Below, piece after piece: positions 9,102 to 18,325 of a DNA stretch of 64,000 nucleotides; the stretch's first letter is position 1; each line of letters begins with the position of its first letter. Below the pieces are notes generated by a model that was not told the DNA's origin, did no database searches, and was given only the letters and a program-made list of their open reading frames with translations. Source of the DNA: GWF2-33-9 sp964500435 (GTDB lineage: Bacteria > Bacteroidota > Ignavibacteria > Kapaibacteriales > UBA2268); assembly GCA_964500435.1 (NCBI GenBank), contig CAZCNL010000007.1, forward strand, positions 62,001 to 126,000, in the 5' to 3' direction. The position numbers and the translations under genes are program-made.

Positions 9102-10514
9102 ATGAACCATAGACAACAAACTTCAAATAATCACCATTATACGCAAAGAAGAAGTTCTCAGCAACAAAATCAGCAGCAAAACCAACAGCAAAACTATCAA
9201 CAAAGCCAACAACAATCAATTAGTCAACAACCCGCTGTCATTGACATCAATGAGTTAAAAGCGAAAAAAATTGCTGAATTGGTTCAAATCGCAAAAAATC
9301 TTGGCATCCAAGACCTCAATAATTTGCGCAAACAAGAACTAATCTTGCAAATAGTCGAAATACAAGCAAAACAAACAAGTAAAGAAAAAGAAATTGAACC
9401 AGACGAACTTATTAGTAGTGGCGGCGTTTTGGAAGTGATGAATGAAGGTTATGGTTTTTTGCGCTCACCAGATTATAGTTATCTCTCTTCACCAGATGAT
9501 ATTTATGTCTCTCCATCTCAAATAAAAAAATTTGGTTTAAGAACAGGTGATACTATATATGGAAAAGTTCGGTCACCAAAAGAAAGCGAGCGATTTTTTG
9601 CCCTTTTAAAAATTGAGCACGTTAATTATGGTCCTCCGGAATTGATTCGAGAACGTACTATTTTCGATAATCTTACTCCACTTTTTCCTGAAGAAAAACT
9701 TAAATTGGAAACAAGTCCTTCCTTATATTCCACAAGAATAGTGGATTTACTTGCACCAATTGGCAAAGGTCAACGTGGGTTAATTGTTTCTCCACCTAAA
9801 TCTGGAAAGACTGTGCTTTTGCAACAATTCGCAAATAGTATTACTAAAAATCATCCTGAAGTAAAATTAATAATTCTTTTAATTGATGAAAGACCAGAAG
9901 AAGTTACCGATATGAAGCGCTCCGTTCAAGCTGAAGTTATATCTTCGACATTCGACGAACCACCAGAAAGACACGTTCAAGTCGCCGAGATGGTGTTAGA
10001 AAAAGCTAAAAGATTAGTTGAAGCAAAACAAGATGTTGTAATCCTTTTAGATTCAATCACACGATTAGCTCGTGCCCATAACACTGTAGTTCCACATTCA
10101 GGCAAAATTTTATCTGGCGGTGTTGATGCTAACGCTTTGCATAAGCCGAAAAGATTTTTTGGCGCTGCACGTAAAGTCGAAGAAGGTGGTTCACTTTCAA
10201 TTATTGCCACTTCGTTGGTTGAAACAGGTAGTAGAATGGACGAGGTGATTTTCGAAGAATTTAAAGGAACTGGTAATATGGAACTCGTTTTGGATAGAAG
10301 ACTTGCAGAACGTAGAATTTATCCTGCAATTGACGTCAATCGCTCTGGAACACGACGTGAAGAAAAGCTTATGCCTCCTGATGAATTGAATCGTGTTTGG
10401 ATTTTAAGAAAAGTTTTAAGCGAAATGCAATCAACCGATGCTATGCAATTCCTCCTTGATAGAATGAAAGGAACTCGCTCAAATAAAGAATTTTTAAACT
10501 CATTAAATTCTTAA
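9102..10514 (+). CDS. rho: Transcription termination factor Rho with glutamine-rich N-terminal extension
   Basis: A 470-residue hexameric RNA helicase that ends transcription at Rho-dependent sites. Residues about 1-45 are dominated by Gln and Asn in irregular QQNQQ-type repeats. A Rho N-terminal helical segment follows (ELKAKKIAELVQIAKNLGI, 51-69), then a cold-shock-like RNA-binding domain (about 102-180, with GYGFLRSP), and the RecA-like ATPase core with P-loop PPKSGKT near 230-236, LLIDERPEEV, and DSITRLARAHN. The Q/N-rich insert is absent in E. coli Rho, but N-terminal low-complexity extensions occur in other phyla. ATG 9102 has AGGA upstream. A terminator follows at 10561. Confidence 0.96.
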   Translation: MNHRQQTSNNHHYTQRRSSQQQNQQQNQQQNYQQSQQQSISQQPAVIDINELKAKKIAELVQIAKNLGIQDLNNLRKQELILQIVEIQAKQTSKEKEIEPDELISSGGVLEVMNEGYGFLRSPDYSYLSSPDDIYVSPSQIKKFGLRTGDTIYGKVRSPKESERFFALLKIEHVNYGPPELIRERTIFDNLTPLFPEEKLKLETSPSLYSTRIVDLLAPIGKGQRGLIVSPPKSGKTVLLQQFANSITKNHPEVKLIILLIDERPEEVTDMKRSVQAEVISSTFDEPPERHVQVAEMVLEKAKRLVEAKQDVVILLDSITRLARAHNTVVPHSGKILSGGVDANALHKPKRFFGAARKVEEGGSLSIIATSLVETGSRMDEVIFEEFKGTGNMELVLDRRLAERRIYPAIDVNRSGTRREEKLMPPDELNRVWILRKVLSEMQSTDAMQFLLDRMKGTRSNKEFLNSLNS

Positions 10515-10560
10515 TTTAATTTTTATTAAAAAATAGAAAACCATAGATTTGTGATAATTT

Positions 10561-10597
10561 AAGTTGTCATTTTGATTAATAAAATGGCAACTTTTTT
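10561..10597 (+). terminator. Intrinsic terminator of rho
   Basis: AAGTTGTCATTTT pairs with AAAATGGCAACTT (one mismatch/wobble), followed by a T-run. It sits 47 bases after the rho stop and 40 bases before the convergent aroA stop. Confidence 0.8.
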
Positions 10598-10637
10598 ATT
10601 TTTATATATTTTCATATTAATTCATTACCATAAATTA

Positions 10638-11882
10638 TTAATCTTGTATTCCCTTATTAAAATTTAACCAAAAGCTAGGTGCAGATTTTGCTACACATTC
10701 GGGGTTTTCTATTATTACTTCGCTCTCAGAATTTAAGGAAAGTAAAGCTCCACACATTGCCATTCTATGGTCCGAAGAAGTTTCAAACACTCCACCAGAA
10801 TATTTTCCACCCCATATTTTTAATGTTTCATTCTCAATTTCGAGAGATATTCCCATTTTTTTGAAATTGTTATAAATCATCGAAAGCCTATCACTTTCTT
10901 TGAATTTTAACTTTTTTACATTTGTAATTTTCGATAACCCATTGCAATTTGCTGCAATTGCTGCAAGAACAGGAATCAAATCAGGAGTATCCACTGCATC
11001 AAATTCAAACGGCTTTAATTCATTTTTTTTAACTTCAATAAATTGGTCGTTTATTATGATTTTTGCTCCAATCTCCGTAAGAATATCAATAATTGCTTTA
11101 TCAGCTTGTTTTGAAGATGGATTCAATCCGAAAATAGAACACGAACCAGCAATTGCTCCCGCAGCTAAATAGACTGCTCCGGAACTCCAATCACCTTCCA
11201 CAGCATATTTACCACCTTTATATTTCGATGGTATGATTTCAAATTTTGTATAATAATAATTTTTTACTTGCCCACCAAATTTGTTGACTAAATCGAGAGT
11301 TAAATCAATGTATGGTCGACTTCTCAACTCTTCCACGATTATTTCAGATTTGTTTGCAAGTTTTGGTAATGCGATTAATAAACCAGTCAAAAGTTGTGAT
11401 GAAGCATCAGCTTTTAACTTAATTTGTCCATTTGTGATTGGTCCTTCAATTTCTATTGGAACTTTATTTTCGTTAGAAATTATACTTGCCCCAAGCTTTT
11501 GCAAAGTATCAAGTTCGAAAACTTTTCTATTTTGCAAACTTTTTTCACCATTTAAGATAAACTTATTTGGAGATAACGCTAAAACTGGGAGCATCATTCT
11601 TAAACATAGTGCAGATTCATGACAATTTAGTGAAACTGGTAATTCATTTTTTTCCTTGCTTTGCACAGGATAAATTGTAATATACCTTGGATTTTTTATT
11701 ATCGGGGAACCAAGTTGCTCAATTAAATTTAAAAGAGCAACGGAATCTTGACAATACGATGGATTTATGATCTCCGTTGTATCATCAGATAAATATGCAA
11801 GTGCTAACAATCGTTGCATAAAACTTTTCGATGGTTCTATAATTATTTCTCCATCAAATAATGATTTATGTAATTTAATCAT
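10638..11882 (-). CDS. aroA: 3-phosphoshikimate 1-carboxyvinyltransferase (EPSP synthase)
   Basis: A 414-residue enzyme that joins phosphoenolpyruvate to shikimate-3-phosphate in the chorismate pathway. The N-terminal EPSKSFMQR carries the substrate Lys-Ser and Arg. ASSQLLTGLLIALP, RSRPYIDLT, GDWSSGAVYLAAGA, DTPDLIPVLAAIAA, FKESDRL and SSDHRMAMCGALL follow in the family order. The usual LGNAGTAMRPL loop is diverged to CHESALCLRMM, as in other Bacteroidetes-type AroA. No other aro gene is adjacent. It converges with rho and diverges from the DJ-1 gene. Confidence 0.93.
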   Translation of the reverse strand: MIKLHKSLFDGEIIIEPSKSFMQRLLALAYLSDDTTEIINPSYCQDSVALLNLIEQLGSPIIKNPRYITIYPVQSKEKNELPVSLNCHESALCLRMMLPVLALSPNKFILNGEKSLQNRKVFELDTLQKLGASIISNENKVPIEIEGPITNGQIKLKADASSQLLTGLLIALPKLANKSEIIVEELRSRPYIDLTLDLVNKFGGQVKNYYYTKFEIIPSKYKGGKYAVEGDWSSGAVYLAAGAIAGSCSIFGLNPSSKQADKAIIDILTEIGAKIIINDQFIEVKKNELKPFEFDAVDTPDLIPVLAAIAANCNGLSKITNVKKLKFKESDRLSMIYNNFKKMGISLEIENETLKIWGGKYSGGVFETSSDHRMAMCGALLSLNSESEVIIENPECVAKSAPSFWLNFNKGIQD

Positions 11883-11976
11883 AATTATTGCAATCTTTCG
11901 TTTTAAAAATTTTACAAACGAAAAATAATCATTTTTGATTATAAAACAAGTCTTAAAATTAATTTAGTAGGTAAAA

Positions 11977-12528
11977 ATGATAAAAAATGTTTTAGTCTTT
12001 ATTGCAAATGGCACAGAAGAAATCGAGGCGGTCGTATTCATTGATATTATGCGAAGAGCAGGAATGAATGTAACTGTCGTTGGCGAAACAGACATTGTGC
12101 ATTGTTCGAGAGATGTTAAAATCATTCCTGACTTGCCATTACATAAACTTAATGAAAACAAATTGTATGATTTAATTTATCTTCCTGGTGGTTCGAAAGG
12201 TGTTGAAAATTTAATGAATATTCCAAAAGTTGAATTAATTTTAAAGAACCACAAAGAAAATAATAAAAAAATTGCAGCAATTTGTGCCGCACCTACAATA
12301 TTAGATTTTTTTAACATATTTGAAAAAGACGCAAAAATTACATCTCATCCAAGTGTAGCAAATATTTTACAAAAATATAATTATTCCGAAAATAAAGTTG
12401 TCGAAAGTCATAATATAATTTCAAGCCGTGGAGCTGGGACTGTGTTCGATTTGTCATTTTACATCATCGAACAGTTGCTGGGTCAAGAAACTGCTCAAAA
12501 AATTAAAGATTCAATAGTTTATAAATAA
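11977..12528 (+). CDS. DJ-1/PfpI (ThiJ) family protein
   Basis: A 183-residue cytoplasmic protein of the class I glutamine-amidotransferase-like superfamily. It opens with VLVFIANGTEEIEAV, which contains the conserved Glu of the family. LIYLPGGSKGVENL follows, and the nucleophile elbow is IAAICAAPTIL with Cys near residue 104. Members act as protein/nucleotide deglycases, chaperones or redox sensors; which one applies here is not readable. ATG 11977 is preceded by TAGGT. acyP follows 10 bases later, so the two probably share a transcript. Confidence 0.88.
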   Translation: MIKNVLVFIANGTEEIEAVVFIDIMRRAGMNVTVVGETDIVHCSRDVKIIPDLPLHKLNENKLYDLIYLPGGSKGVENLMNIPKVELILKNHKENNKKIAAICAAPTILDFFNIFEKDAKITSHPSVANILQKYNYSENKVVESHNIISSRGAGTVFDLSFYIIEQLLGQETAQKIKDSIVYK

Positions 12529-12538
12529 ATATACTTTT

Positions 12539-12811
12539 ATGGAAACAAGAGTTAAATTTATCGTGAAAGGATTTGTCCAAGGTGTTGGTTACAGATTTTT
12601 TACATATACAAACGCAATAAAATTAAATTTAAAAGGCTATGTAAAAAATTTGTATGATGGCGACGTAGAAGTTGTTGTCGAAGGTCCAGAAGAAAAAATT
12701 GAACAATTACGTCTTTTACTTCTTCAAGGTCCCTCCCGTTCAATAGTAAAAAACATTATTACCGAAGAACTTAAATATACTGGTAATTTTGACGAATTTT
12801 TCATTTATTGA
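12539..12811 (+). CDS. acyP: Acylphosphatase
   Basis: A 90-residue enzyme hydrolysing carboxyl-phosphate bonds of acyl phosphates. The signature VKGFVQGVGYRFFTY carries the phosphate-binding Arg (near residue 19), and GYVKNLYDGDVEV carries the catalytic Asn (near 37). Length matches the family (about 90-100). It lies 10 bases after the DJ-1 gene and 36 bases before the patatin gene on the same strand, so a three-gene transcript is likely. Confidence 0.92.
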   Translation: METRVKFIVKGFVQGVGYRFFTYTNAIKLNLKGYVKNLYDGDVEVVVEGPEEKIEQLRLLLLQGPSRSIVKNIITEELKYTGNFDEFFIY

Positions 12812-12847
12812 TTCTTAATATTGTGAATTTTATATAAAGAACTAGAT

Positions 12848-15658
12848 TTGCAAAAAAGAAAGAGCATATTAATAAGTAAAATTAAATATAAAATTATATT
12901 TTTCATAACCATTTGTATTATTACAAATTCATCTTTTATTTTTTCCCAAACAAATGTAATTATAGGAAATGATTCTCCATTTTTAAGTAAATCAGATTGG
13001 AAAAAGATAGAACTGCGAAATCCCAATCAATTTAAATTATATATTCCAAATAAAAAATTCTTTAAACCAAAAATTGCATTATCATTAAGCGGTGGTGGTG
13101 CTCGTGGTATTGCTCATATAGGTGTAATTAAAGCATTAGAGCAAAGCAGTATTAATTTCGATTATATTGCTGGAACAAGTATGGGTGCAATTGTTGGAGG
13201 TCTTTATTCATCAGGTTACACTACACAAGATTTAGAAGATATTTTCTTAAAAAATGATTGGGACGAAATTTTCGCCCTTATCGAAAATACTGACCGAAAA
13301 GATTTGATTATTGATAAAAAAAGTTTAAATGATAAAAGCTTAATTAAATTACAATTTAAAAATTTGGAAGTAATTTTACCACAAGGACTTTCATTTGCAA
13401 ATAAATTTAATAGCATTTTAAACCAATACTTTACAAATGCAATTTATCCTTCGAGCGGGAATTTCGATGAATTAAAAATTCCATTTCGTGCCGTCGCAAC
13501 TGATATTATTCACGGTAATACAGTCAATTTAAAAAATGGAAATCTTGCAACAGCGGTACGTGCCAGCTCGACAATTCCTCTGCGGCATTCACCGGTAAAA
13601 TTAGATACGATGCTTCTGGTTGATGGTGGATTAATGGCAAATATTCCAGTTACTTCTGCTATCGAGGAATTTCATCCTAATTGTGTAATTGCTGTTGATG
13701 TCACTTCACCTCTTTTTAAAGAATCTGATTTGAATAATCCTTGGAATGTTGCAGACCAAATTGTAACAGTGGAAATTAAAAAATTCTCTCAAAAGGAAGA
13801 ACAAAAAGCGAATTTTTTAATCAAACCAGACTTAAACAATCACCTAAACAACGATTTTACAAATATCGATTCACTTTTGATTGCCGGAGAAATTGCGGGA
13901 TTCAAAGCGGCTTCAACTATTAAAGAATATATCAATAATTATCAAGATTCATCATTTGCAAGTTACTTGCACGCAAATTATTTTCAAAACGATACTTTAA
14001 TTTGGAATTTAGCATCAAATATAGATCTTGTTGGCTTTTCGATGACTGATAGTTTAACTCTGAAAAATTTATTAAATAAAAATTCAATTGATTTAGACAT
14101 AATCAAACTAATAAATATTATCAACTCCATAAAATTTGTTAACACATATAATTTCATCAAATTTAGTTTAAATAATAACGGATTAATAAATCAAATAATC
14201 GCAAGCCAACCTCCACTGTTTAAAAGAATTCTTCTTAAAAATGAAATTCCATCAAATTTAATTAATTTTATCGATTCTTTGAACTATAAGTATTATTCCG
14301 AATTATTAACTCAGGATTTAATTGAAAAATTAGTATATGAAACATTAATTTATTCACGAAAAACTGGTTATTCTTATTTAAGAATTGACACAATTTCTGT
14401 AAACTCAAACAATGGAGAATTAGAATTTTTCTTAAATCCTGGTAAGATTGATAATATTATCATTAAAGGTAATTCAAGCATAAATGATTATTTAATTAAG
14501 CGAGAAATTACATTTATACCCGGAGACATTTTATCTGCTGCCGACTTTCAAACAAGTTTAAACAATTTAATGGCAACAGGTTATTTTTCATTCGTTGATG
14601 TTTACGCAATAAAAAACAAAAACTTAAATTACGACATTACAATTGATGTTGTTGAAGGTGGAAATGAAGAAGCTCAATTAGGAATTCGTGCCGATAACGA
14701 AAGATATTTGCAGGCTTCCTTCGATTTTATTCATCAAAATATTTTAAATAAAGGTTCGCTTGGCTCGATTAATCTTTCTGGTGGTGCAAGAAATTTTAAT
14801 ACAAGCATAACACTTTTAAATCCGAGAATATTGACGACCCAACTAACAAATAAATTCCAAATTTATTATGATATGAAGAAAGTATTCACCTATCAAGAAA
14901 ATATTATACCAAAGCAAAATTTATTTAAAGTTACTTCTATTGGTGAATATCAATTTGATAAAATTGGTGCAACATTTTCGTTGGGTTCACAAATAGAGCG
15001 AAGTGGTAAGTTTTCATTTGATTTAAAATACGAATTTCAGAGGTATTACCAAATTGGACAACCTTTACCTAACTTTTATAAATTGGCTACATTCAAATTT
15101 AATTTTCAATATGATTCAGAAGATAATTCATATTTTACCAACGAAGGAACTAAAATCCAAACTTATATCGAATCGAATTTAATACCTAAAACTGATTTTA
15201 TATCTTATTCAAAACTCTTTTTTTCATTCAAACAATCTTTCTCGTTTTTAGATAGGAATACAATAAGCATAGGCTTAACAGTCGGAGCAGGCGACCAAAC
15301 AATGCCTGAGCCGGAATATTTTTCTCTTGGTGGAGAAAATAGCTTTTGGGGAATGAAAGAAGACCAATCACGAGGACGACAAATTTTTAACTCATTTTTA
15401 AGCTATCGATATCGAGTGCCCGTTAAAAGTTTTTTTGATATGTATTTTTCGTTACATTTAAATTCTGGTCGAACTTGGTTAACTACTGAAACAATAAAAT
15501 TATCCGGGTTTAGACAAGGTATCGGATTACAATATTCAATCGATACTCCTTTGGGACCATTTAATTTAGGCACAAGTAAAGCTTTTTTTATAAATAATAA
15601 AAATCACATAATTTGGGGTGAATTTGTAAATTATTTAAGCATCGGTGTTAGGATTTAA
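12848..15658 (+). CDS. Patatin-like phospholipase with POTRA and BamA-like beta-barrel (type Vd autotransporter-like)
   Basis: A 936-residue outer-membrane protein. A signal peptide covers about 1-35. The patatin domain (about 75-340) shows the oxyanion GGGARG, the nucleophile GTSMG and the catalytic DGG, consistent with a Ser-Asp lipase. A middle region follows, then a POTRA-like segment (about 535-610, NIIIKGNSSIND), and a C-terminal Omp85/surface-antigen barrel with YFSLGGENSFWGM and a terminal LSIGVRI. This is the domain order of PlpD/FplA-type type Vd secretion proteins and of Bacteroidetes patatin-BamA proteins. The only workable start is TTG 12848: no ATG lies before the signal peptide. 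Confidence 0.88.
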   Translation: MQKRKSILISKIKYKIIFFITICIITNSSFIFSQTNVIIGNDSPFLSKSDWKKIELRNPNQFKLYIPNKKFFKPKIALSLSGGGARGIAHIGVIKALEQSSINFDYIAGTSMGAIVGGLYSSGYTTQDLEDIFLKNDWDEIFALIENTDRKDLIIDKKSLNDKSLIKLQFKNLEVILPQGLSFANKFNSILNQYFTNAIYPSSGNFDELKIPFRAVATDIIHGNTVNLKNGNLATAVRASSTIPLRHSPVKLDTMLLVDGGLMANIPVTSAIEEFHPNCVIAVDVTSPLFKESDLNNPWNVADQIVTVEIKKFSQKEEQKANFLIKPDLNNHLNNDFTNIDSLLIAGEIAGFKAASTIKEYINNYQDSSFASYLHANYFQNDTLIWNLASNIDLVGFSMTDSLTLKNLLNKNSIDLDIIKLINIINSIKFVNTYNFIKFSLNNNGLINQIIASQPPLFKRILLKNEIPSNLINFIDSLNYKYYSELLTQDLIEKLVYETLIYSRKTGYSYLRIDTISVNSNNGELEFFLNPGKIDNIIIKGNSSINDYLIKREITFIPGDILSAADFQTSLNNLMATGYFSFVDVYAIKNKNLNYDITIDVVEGGNEEAQLGIRADNERYLQASFDFIHQNILNKGSLGSINLSGGARNFNTSITLLNPRILTTQLTNKFQIYYDMKKVFTYQENIIPKQNLFKVTSIGEYQFDKIGATFSLGSQIERSGKFSFDLKYEFQRYYQIGQPLPNFYKLATFKFNFQYDSEDNSYFTNEGTKIQTYIESNLIPKTDFISYSKLFFSFKQSFSFLDRNTISIGLTVGAGDQTMPEPEYFSLGGENSFWGMKEDQSRGRQIFNSFLSYRYRVPVKSFFDMYFSLHLNSGRTWLTTETIKLSGFRQGIGLQYSIDTPLGPFNLGTSKAFFINNKNHIIWGEFVNYLSIGVRI

Positions 15659-15740
15659 TTTTGTTAAAATTCTTTTTAATTTCAAAAATTATAAATAATT
15701 CAAATAATTTTCGTCAATAACATAATAATTTGTACAATTA

Positions 15741-16634
15741 ATGAACGATTATCGAAAATATTTAAACCCGAAAGTTGTAGCAAAGCTCAAGAATATCGAA
15801 CTAATAGCAAAATTAGTCGTCGAAGGGTTTATTACTGGATTACATCGTTCCCCATTTCATGGGTTTAGTGTTGAATTTGCAGAGCATCGTCAATATCGAC
15901 CAGGCGATGAAATTAAGTATTTAGATTGGAAAGTATTAGCACGAAGCGAAAAGTATTTTGTTAAACAATTCGAAGAAGAAACAAATACCCGCATAATGAT
16001 TGTTTTAGATTCGAGCGCTTCGATGAATTTTGCAAGCGGTGATAATATTTCAAAATACGATTATGGTGCTTATCTTGCAGCTTCGCTGGCATTGCTGATG
16101 ATTCAACAAAGGGATTCCGCCGGTCTTGCTCTTTTCGATACAGAAATAAGAAAGTTCTTGTCCCCAAATTCACGTCCGTCGTATATTCGTGAAATTTTAA
16201 AAGCTCTTGAACTTACTAAACCAGAAAATAAGACAGGAACTGCAACTTGTTTAAATTTAATTGCAGAAAGAATAAAAAAACGTAGTTTAGTTGTTGTAAT
16301 AAGCGATTTTTTTGATGAACCAGATTTAGTAATGAAATCGCTTCAACATTTCCGCCATGACCAAAATGAAGTAATCGTTTTCCAAGTCCTCGATGAAAGA
16401 GAAATTGACTTCAAATTTGGTTCGAGCGCTAATTTTACTGATATGGAAACAAAAGAACAAATGATTACTCACCCTTATCAAATCCAAAAAGCTTACCATA
16501 CTGCAATGCAAGACTTTCTATTAAAAATTAAACAGCAATGCCATTTCCAAAATATCGATTATAATTTAATCACAACAAGCACTCCTTTCGATAAAGCTTT
16601 GGTTGCTTATTTAAATAAACGAAAGAAAGTTTAA
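15741..16634 (+). CDS. DUF58 / von Willebrand A-like domain protein
   Basis: A 297-residue cytoplasmic protein of the DUF58 family. HRSPFHGFSVEFAEHRQYRPGDEIKYLDW-type sequence at about 35-65 is the family signature, and IMIVLDSSASMNF near 95-107 forms a MIDAS-like metal-binding motif (DxSxS). Family members usually work with a MoxR AAA+ ATPase and sometimes BatA/BatB proteins; none of these genes is adjacent in this window. It precedes lemA-like and DUF3137 genes on the same strand, with an 87-base gap. The exact function is unknown. Confidence 0.85.
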   Translation: MNDYRKYLNPKVVAKLKNIELIAKLVVEGFITGLHRSPFHGFSVEFAEHRQYRPGDEIKYLDWKVLARSEKYFVKQFEEETNTRIMIVLDSSASMNFASGDNISKYDYGAYLAASLALLMIQQRDSAGLALFDTEIRKFLSPNSRPSYIREILKALELTKPENKTGTATCLNLIAERIKKRSLVVVISDFFDEPDLVMKSLQHFRHDQNEVIVFQVLDEREIDFKFGSSANFTDMETKEQMITHPYQIQKAYHTAMQDFLLKIKQQCHFQNIDYNLITTSTPFDKALVAYLNKRKKV

Positions 16635-16721
16635 ATTCTATAAACTTCAAATATTATTTACAATTTTTTTGCATTTTTTCCCTTTTTTTTTCTTAATTTA
16701 TATAATCTTATTGAGGTATTT

Positions 16722-17291
16722 ATGGATATTACAACAATTGTATTAATTATTGTTATTGTTTTTGCTTTAATCATTCCGTTAATGATGTATAATGCATTAA
16801 TACGCAAGAAAAATCAAGTCGAAAATATCTTTGCGAGCTTAGATGCCTTGCTAAAAAAACGATATGATTTGATTCCTAATTTAATTGCTACTGTTCAAAA
16901 TTATATGGAATACGAAAAGGATACTTTGACCAAAATTACTGAATTGAGAACTAAGGCACTATCACCCGATATAACTTCTGAGGAAAAAGTTGATTTAAAC
17001 AATCAAATTTCGAAAATGCTCGGTTCTATTAAAATAGCAGTTGAAAATTATCCTGAATTAAAGGCAAGTAATAATTTTATGAATCTTCAAAGTGCATTAA
17101 ATGAAATCGAAGAGCAAATTTCGGCTGGACGTCGGGCTTTCAATGCAGCTGTAACTGAGCTGAACAATGCGATTGAGATGTTCCCTTCTAACATTATGGC
17201 TAAATTTATGAATTTGAAAAGAAGAACCTTGTTCGAAATTACTGAAAGCGAACGTCAAAACGTTGACGTAAAATCACTGTTTAAATCATAG
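16722..17291 (+). CDS. lemA: LemA family membrane protein
   Basis: A 189-residue protein with one N-terminal membrane helix (about 4-26) followed by a long alpha-helical domain. The family-specific YNALIRKKNQVENIFASLD and KKRYDLIPNLIATVQNYM are both present, and AGRRAFNAAVTELNNAIEMFP is the third conserved block. LemA proteins are thought to be extracytoplasmic helical-bundle proteins; their molecular role is not established. GAGG precedes ATG 16722. The DUF3137 gene begins 20 bases after the stop, a pairing commonly seen for the two families. Confidence 0.92.
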   Translation: MDITTIVLIIVIVFALIIPLMMYNALIRKKNQVENIFASLDALLKKRYDLIPNLIATVQNYMEYEKDTLTKITELRTKALSPDITSEEKVDLNNQISKMLGSIKIAVENYPELKASNNFMNLQSALNEIEEQISAGRRAFNAAVTELNNAIEMFPSNIMAKFMNLKRRTLFEITESERQNVDVKSLFKS

Positions 17292-17311
17292 TTTTTAAAA
17301 TCTCAAATATT

Positions 17312-18313
17312 ATGAAAACAATAGATGAATTCAGACTTTACTACGACAATTCTTTCACAGAAATAGCTAAAAATGTTTATTTACAGCAAGCAAAAGCTCG
17401 CAAAGCTGTATTGGTTAAAATTTTAATTAACATCTTGATTATTTTGGTTTTAGTCTCAATTTCTGTGCTGTTAAGTTTCGATAAGTATGAATGGAAGCAT
17501 TTAAGTTTTATTGTTCAATCTGTTCTTATTTCCGTTTATATCATAGGAGTTTCTGCTATATTTATTTTTTTCGCTTCAATAAAAAGTGTGAAAAACAAAT
17601 TTACGGCATATTTCAAAGATGAAGTAATTCTAAAAATTGTAAAATTCATTGATGAAGGTCTTTCATATTCACCAAATGATTATATTTCTTACGAAGAATT
17701 CAATAAAATTAACCTCTTTGCGAAACCTGTCAATAAATATTTCGGAGATGATTTAATCAGTGGAAAAATAGACAAAACATTTATTAAATTTTCCGAAATC
17801 CATGCTCATTATGTTACAAAAGATAAAGATAATAAAGACCGTGTCGAGAAAATTTTTGACGGAATTTTTGTTGTTGCAGATTTCAACAAAAACTTCAAAG
17901 GAAAAACTTATGTCTTACCCGATAAAAATGATAAAACTTATTCTAATTTTTTAATTTTCGGCGAGCAAAAGAAAAATAGATTTGGCGAACTCGTAAAACT
18001 CGAAGATGTCGAATTCGAAAAGAATTTTGCGGTTTTTTCCGATGACCAAATTGAAGCAAGATATATTCTTTCTACTTCGTTGATGCAAAGAATTTTACAA
18101 TTTAAGTTAAAAACAATGAAAGATATTAGATTGGGCTTTGCAAATTCAAATGTGTACATCGCAATTCCATTTAGACAATATCTTTTTGAACCAAGACTTT
18201 TTGGGAAAATAGTTAGTTTCGAAAATGTCGCTGCATACTTCGAAATAATAAGTTTAACAACCAATATCGTAGATGATTTGAACTTGAATACAAGAATTTG
18301 GACAAAAGAATAA
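17312..18313 (+). CDS. DUF3137 domain membrane protein
   Basis: A 333-residue protein with two hydrophobic helices at about 35-60 and 68-92. A soluble region follows, with the DUF3137-type block GKIDKTFIKFSEIHAHYVTKD near 150-172, GIFVVADFNKNFKGKTYV near 188-205 and a C-terminal YILSTSLMQRI/VYIAIPF segment. DUF3137 proteins commonly follow lemA, as here, and probably work with it at the membrane; no biochemical role is known. The stop lies only 12 bases from the convergent ABC transporter stop, with no separate strong terminator visible. Confidence 0.8.
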   Translation: MKTIDEFRLYYDNSFTEIAKNVYLQQAKARKAVLVKILINILIILVLVSISVLLSFDKYEWKHLSFIVQSVLISVYIIGVSAIFIFFASIKSVKNKFTAYFKDEVILKIVKFIDEGLSYSPNDYISYEEFNKINLFAKPVNKYFGDDLISGKIDKTFIKFSEIHAHYVTKDKDNKDRVEKIFDGIFVVADFNKNFKGKTYVLPDKNDKTYSNFLIFGEQKKNRFGELVKLEDVEFEKNFAVFSDDQIEARYILSTSLMQRILQFKLKTMKDIRLGFANSNVYIAIPFRQYLFEPRLFGKIVSFENVAAYFEIISLTTNIVDDLNLNTRIWTKE

Positions 18314-18325
18314 TTATTTACTAAA

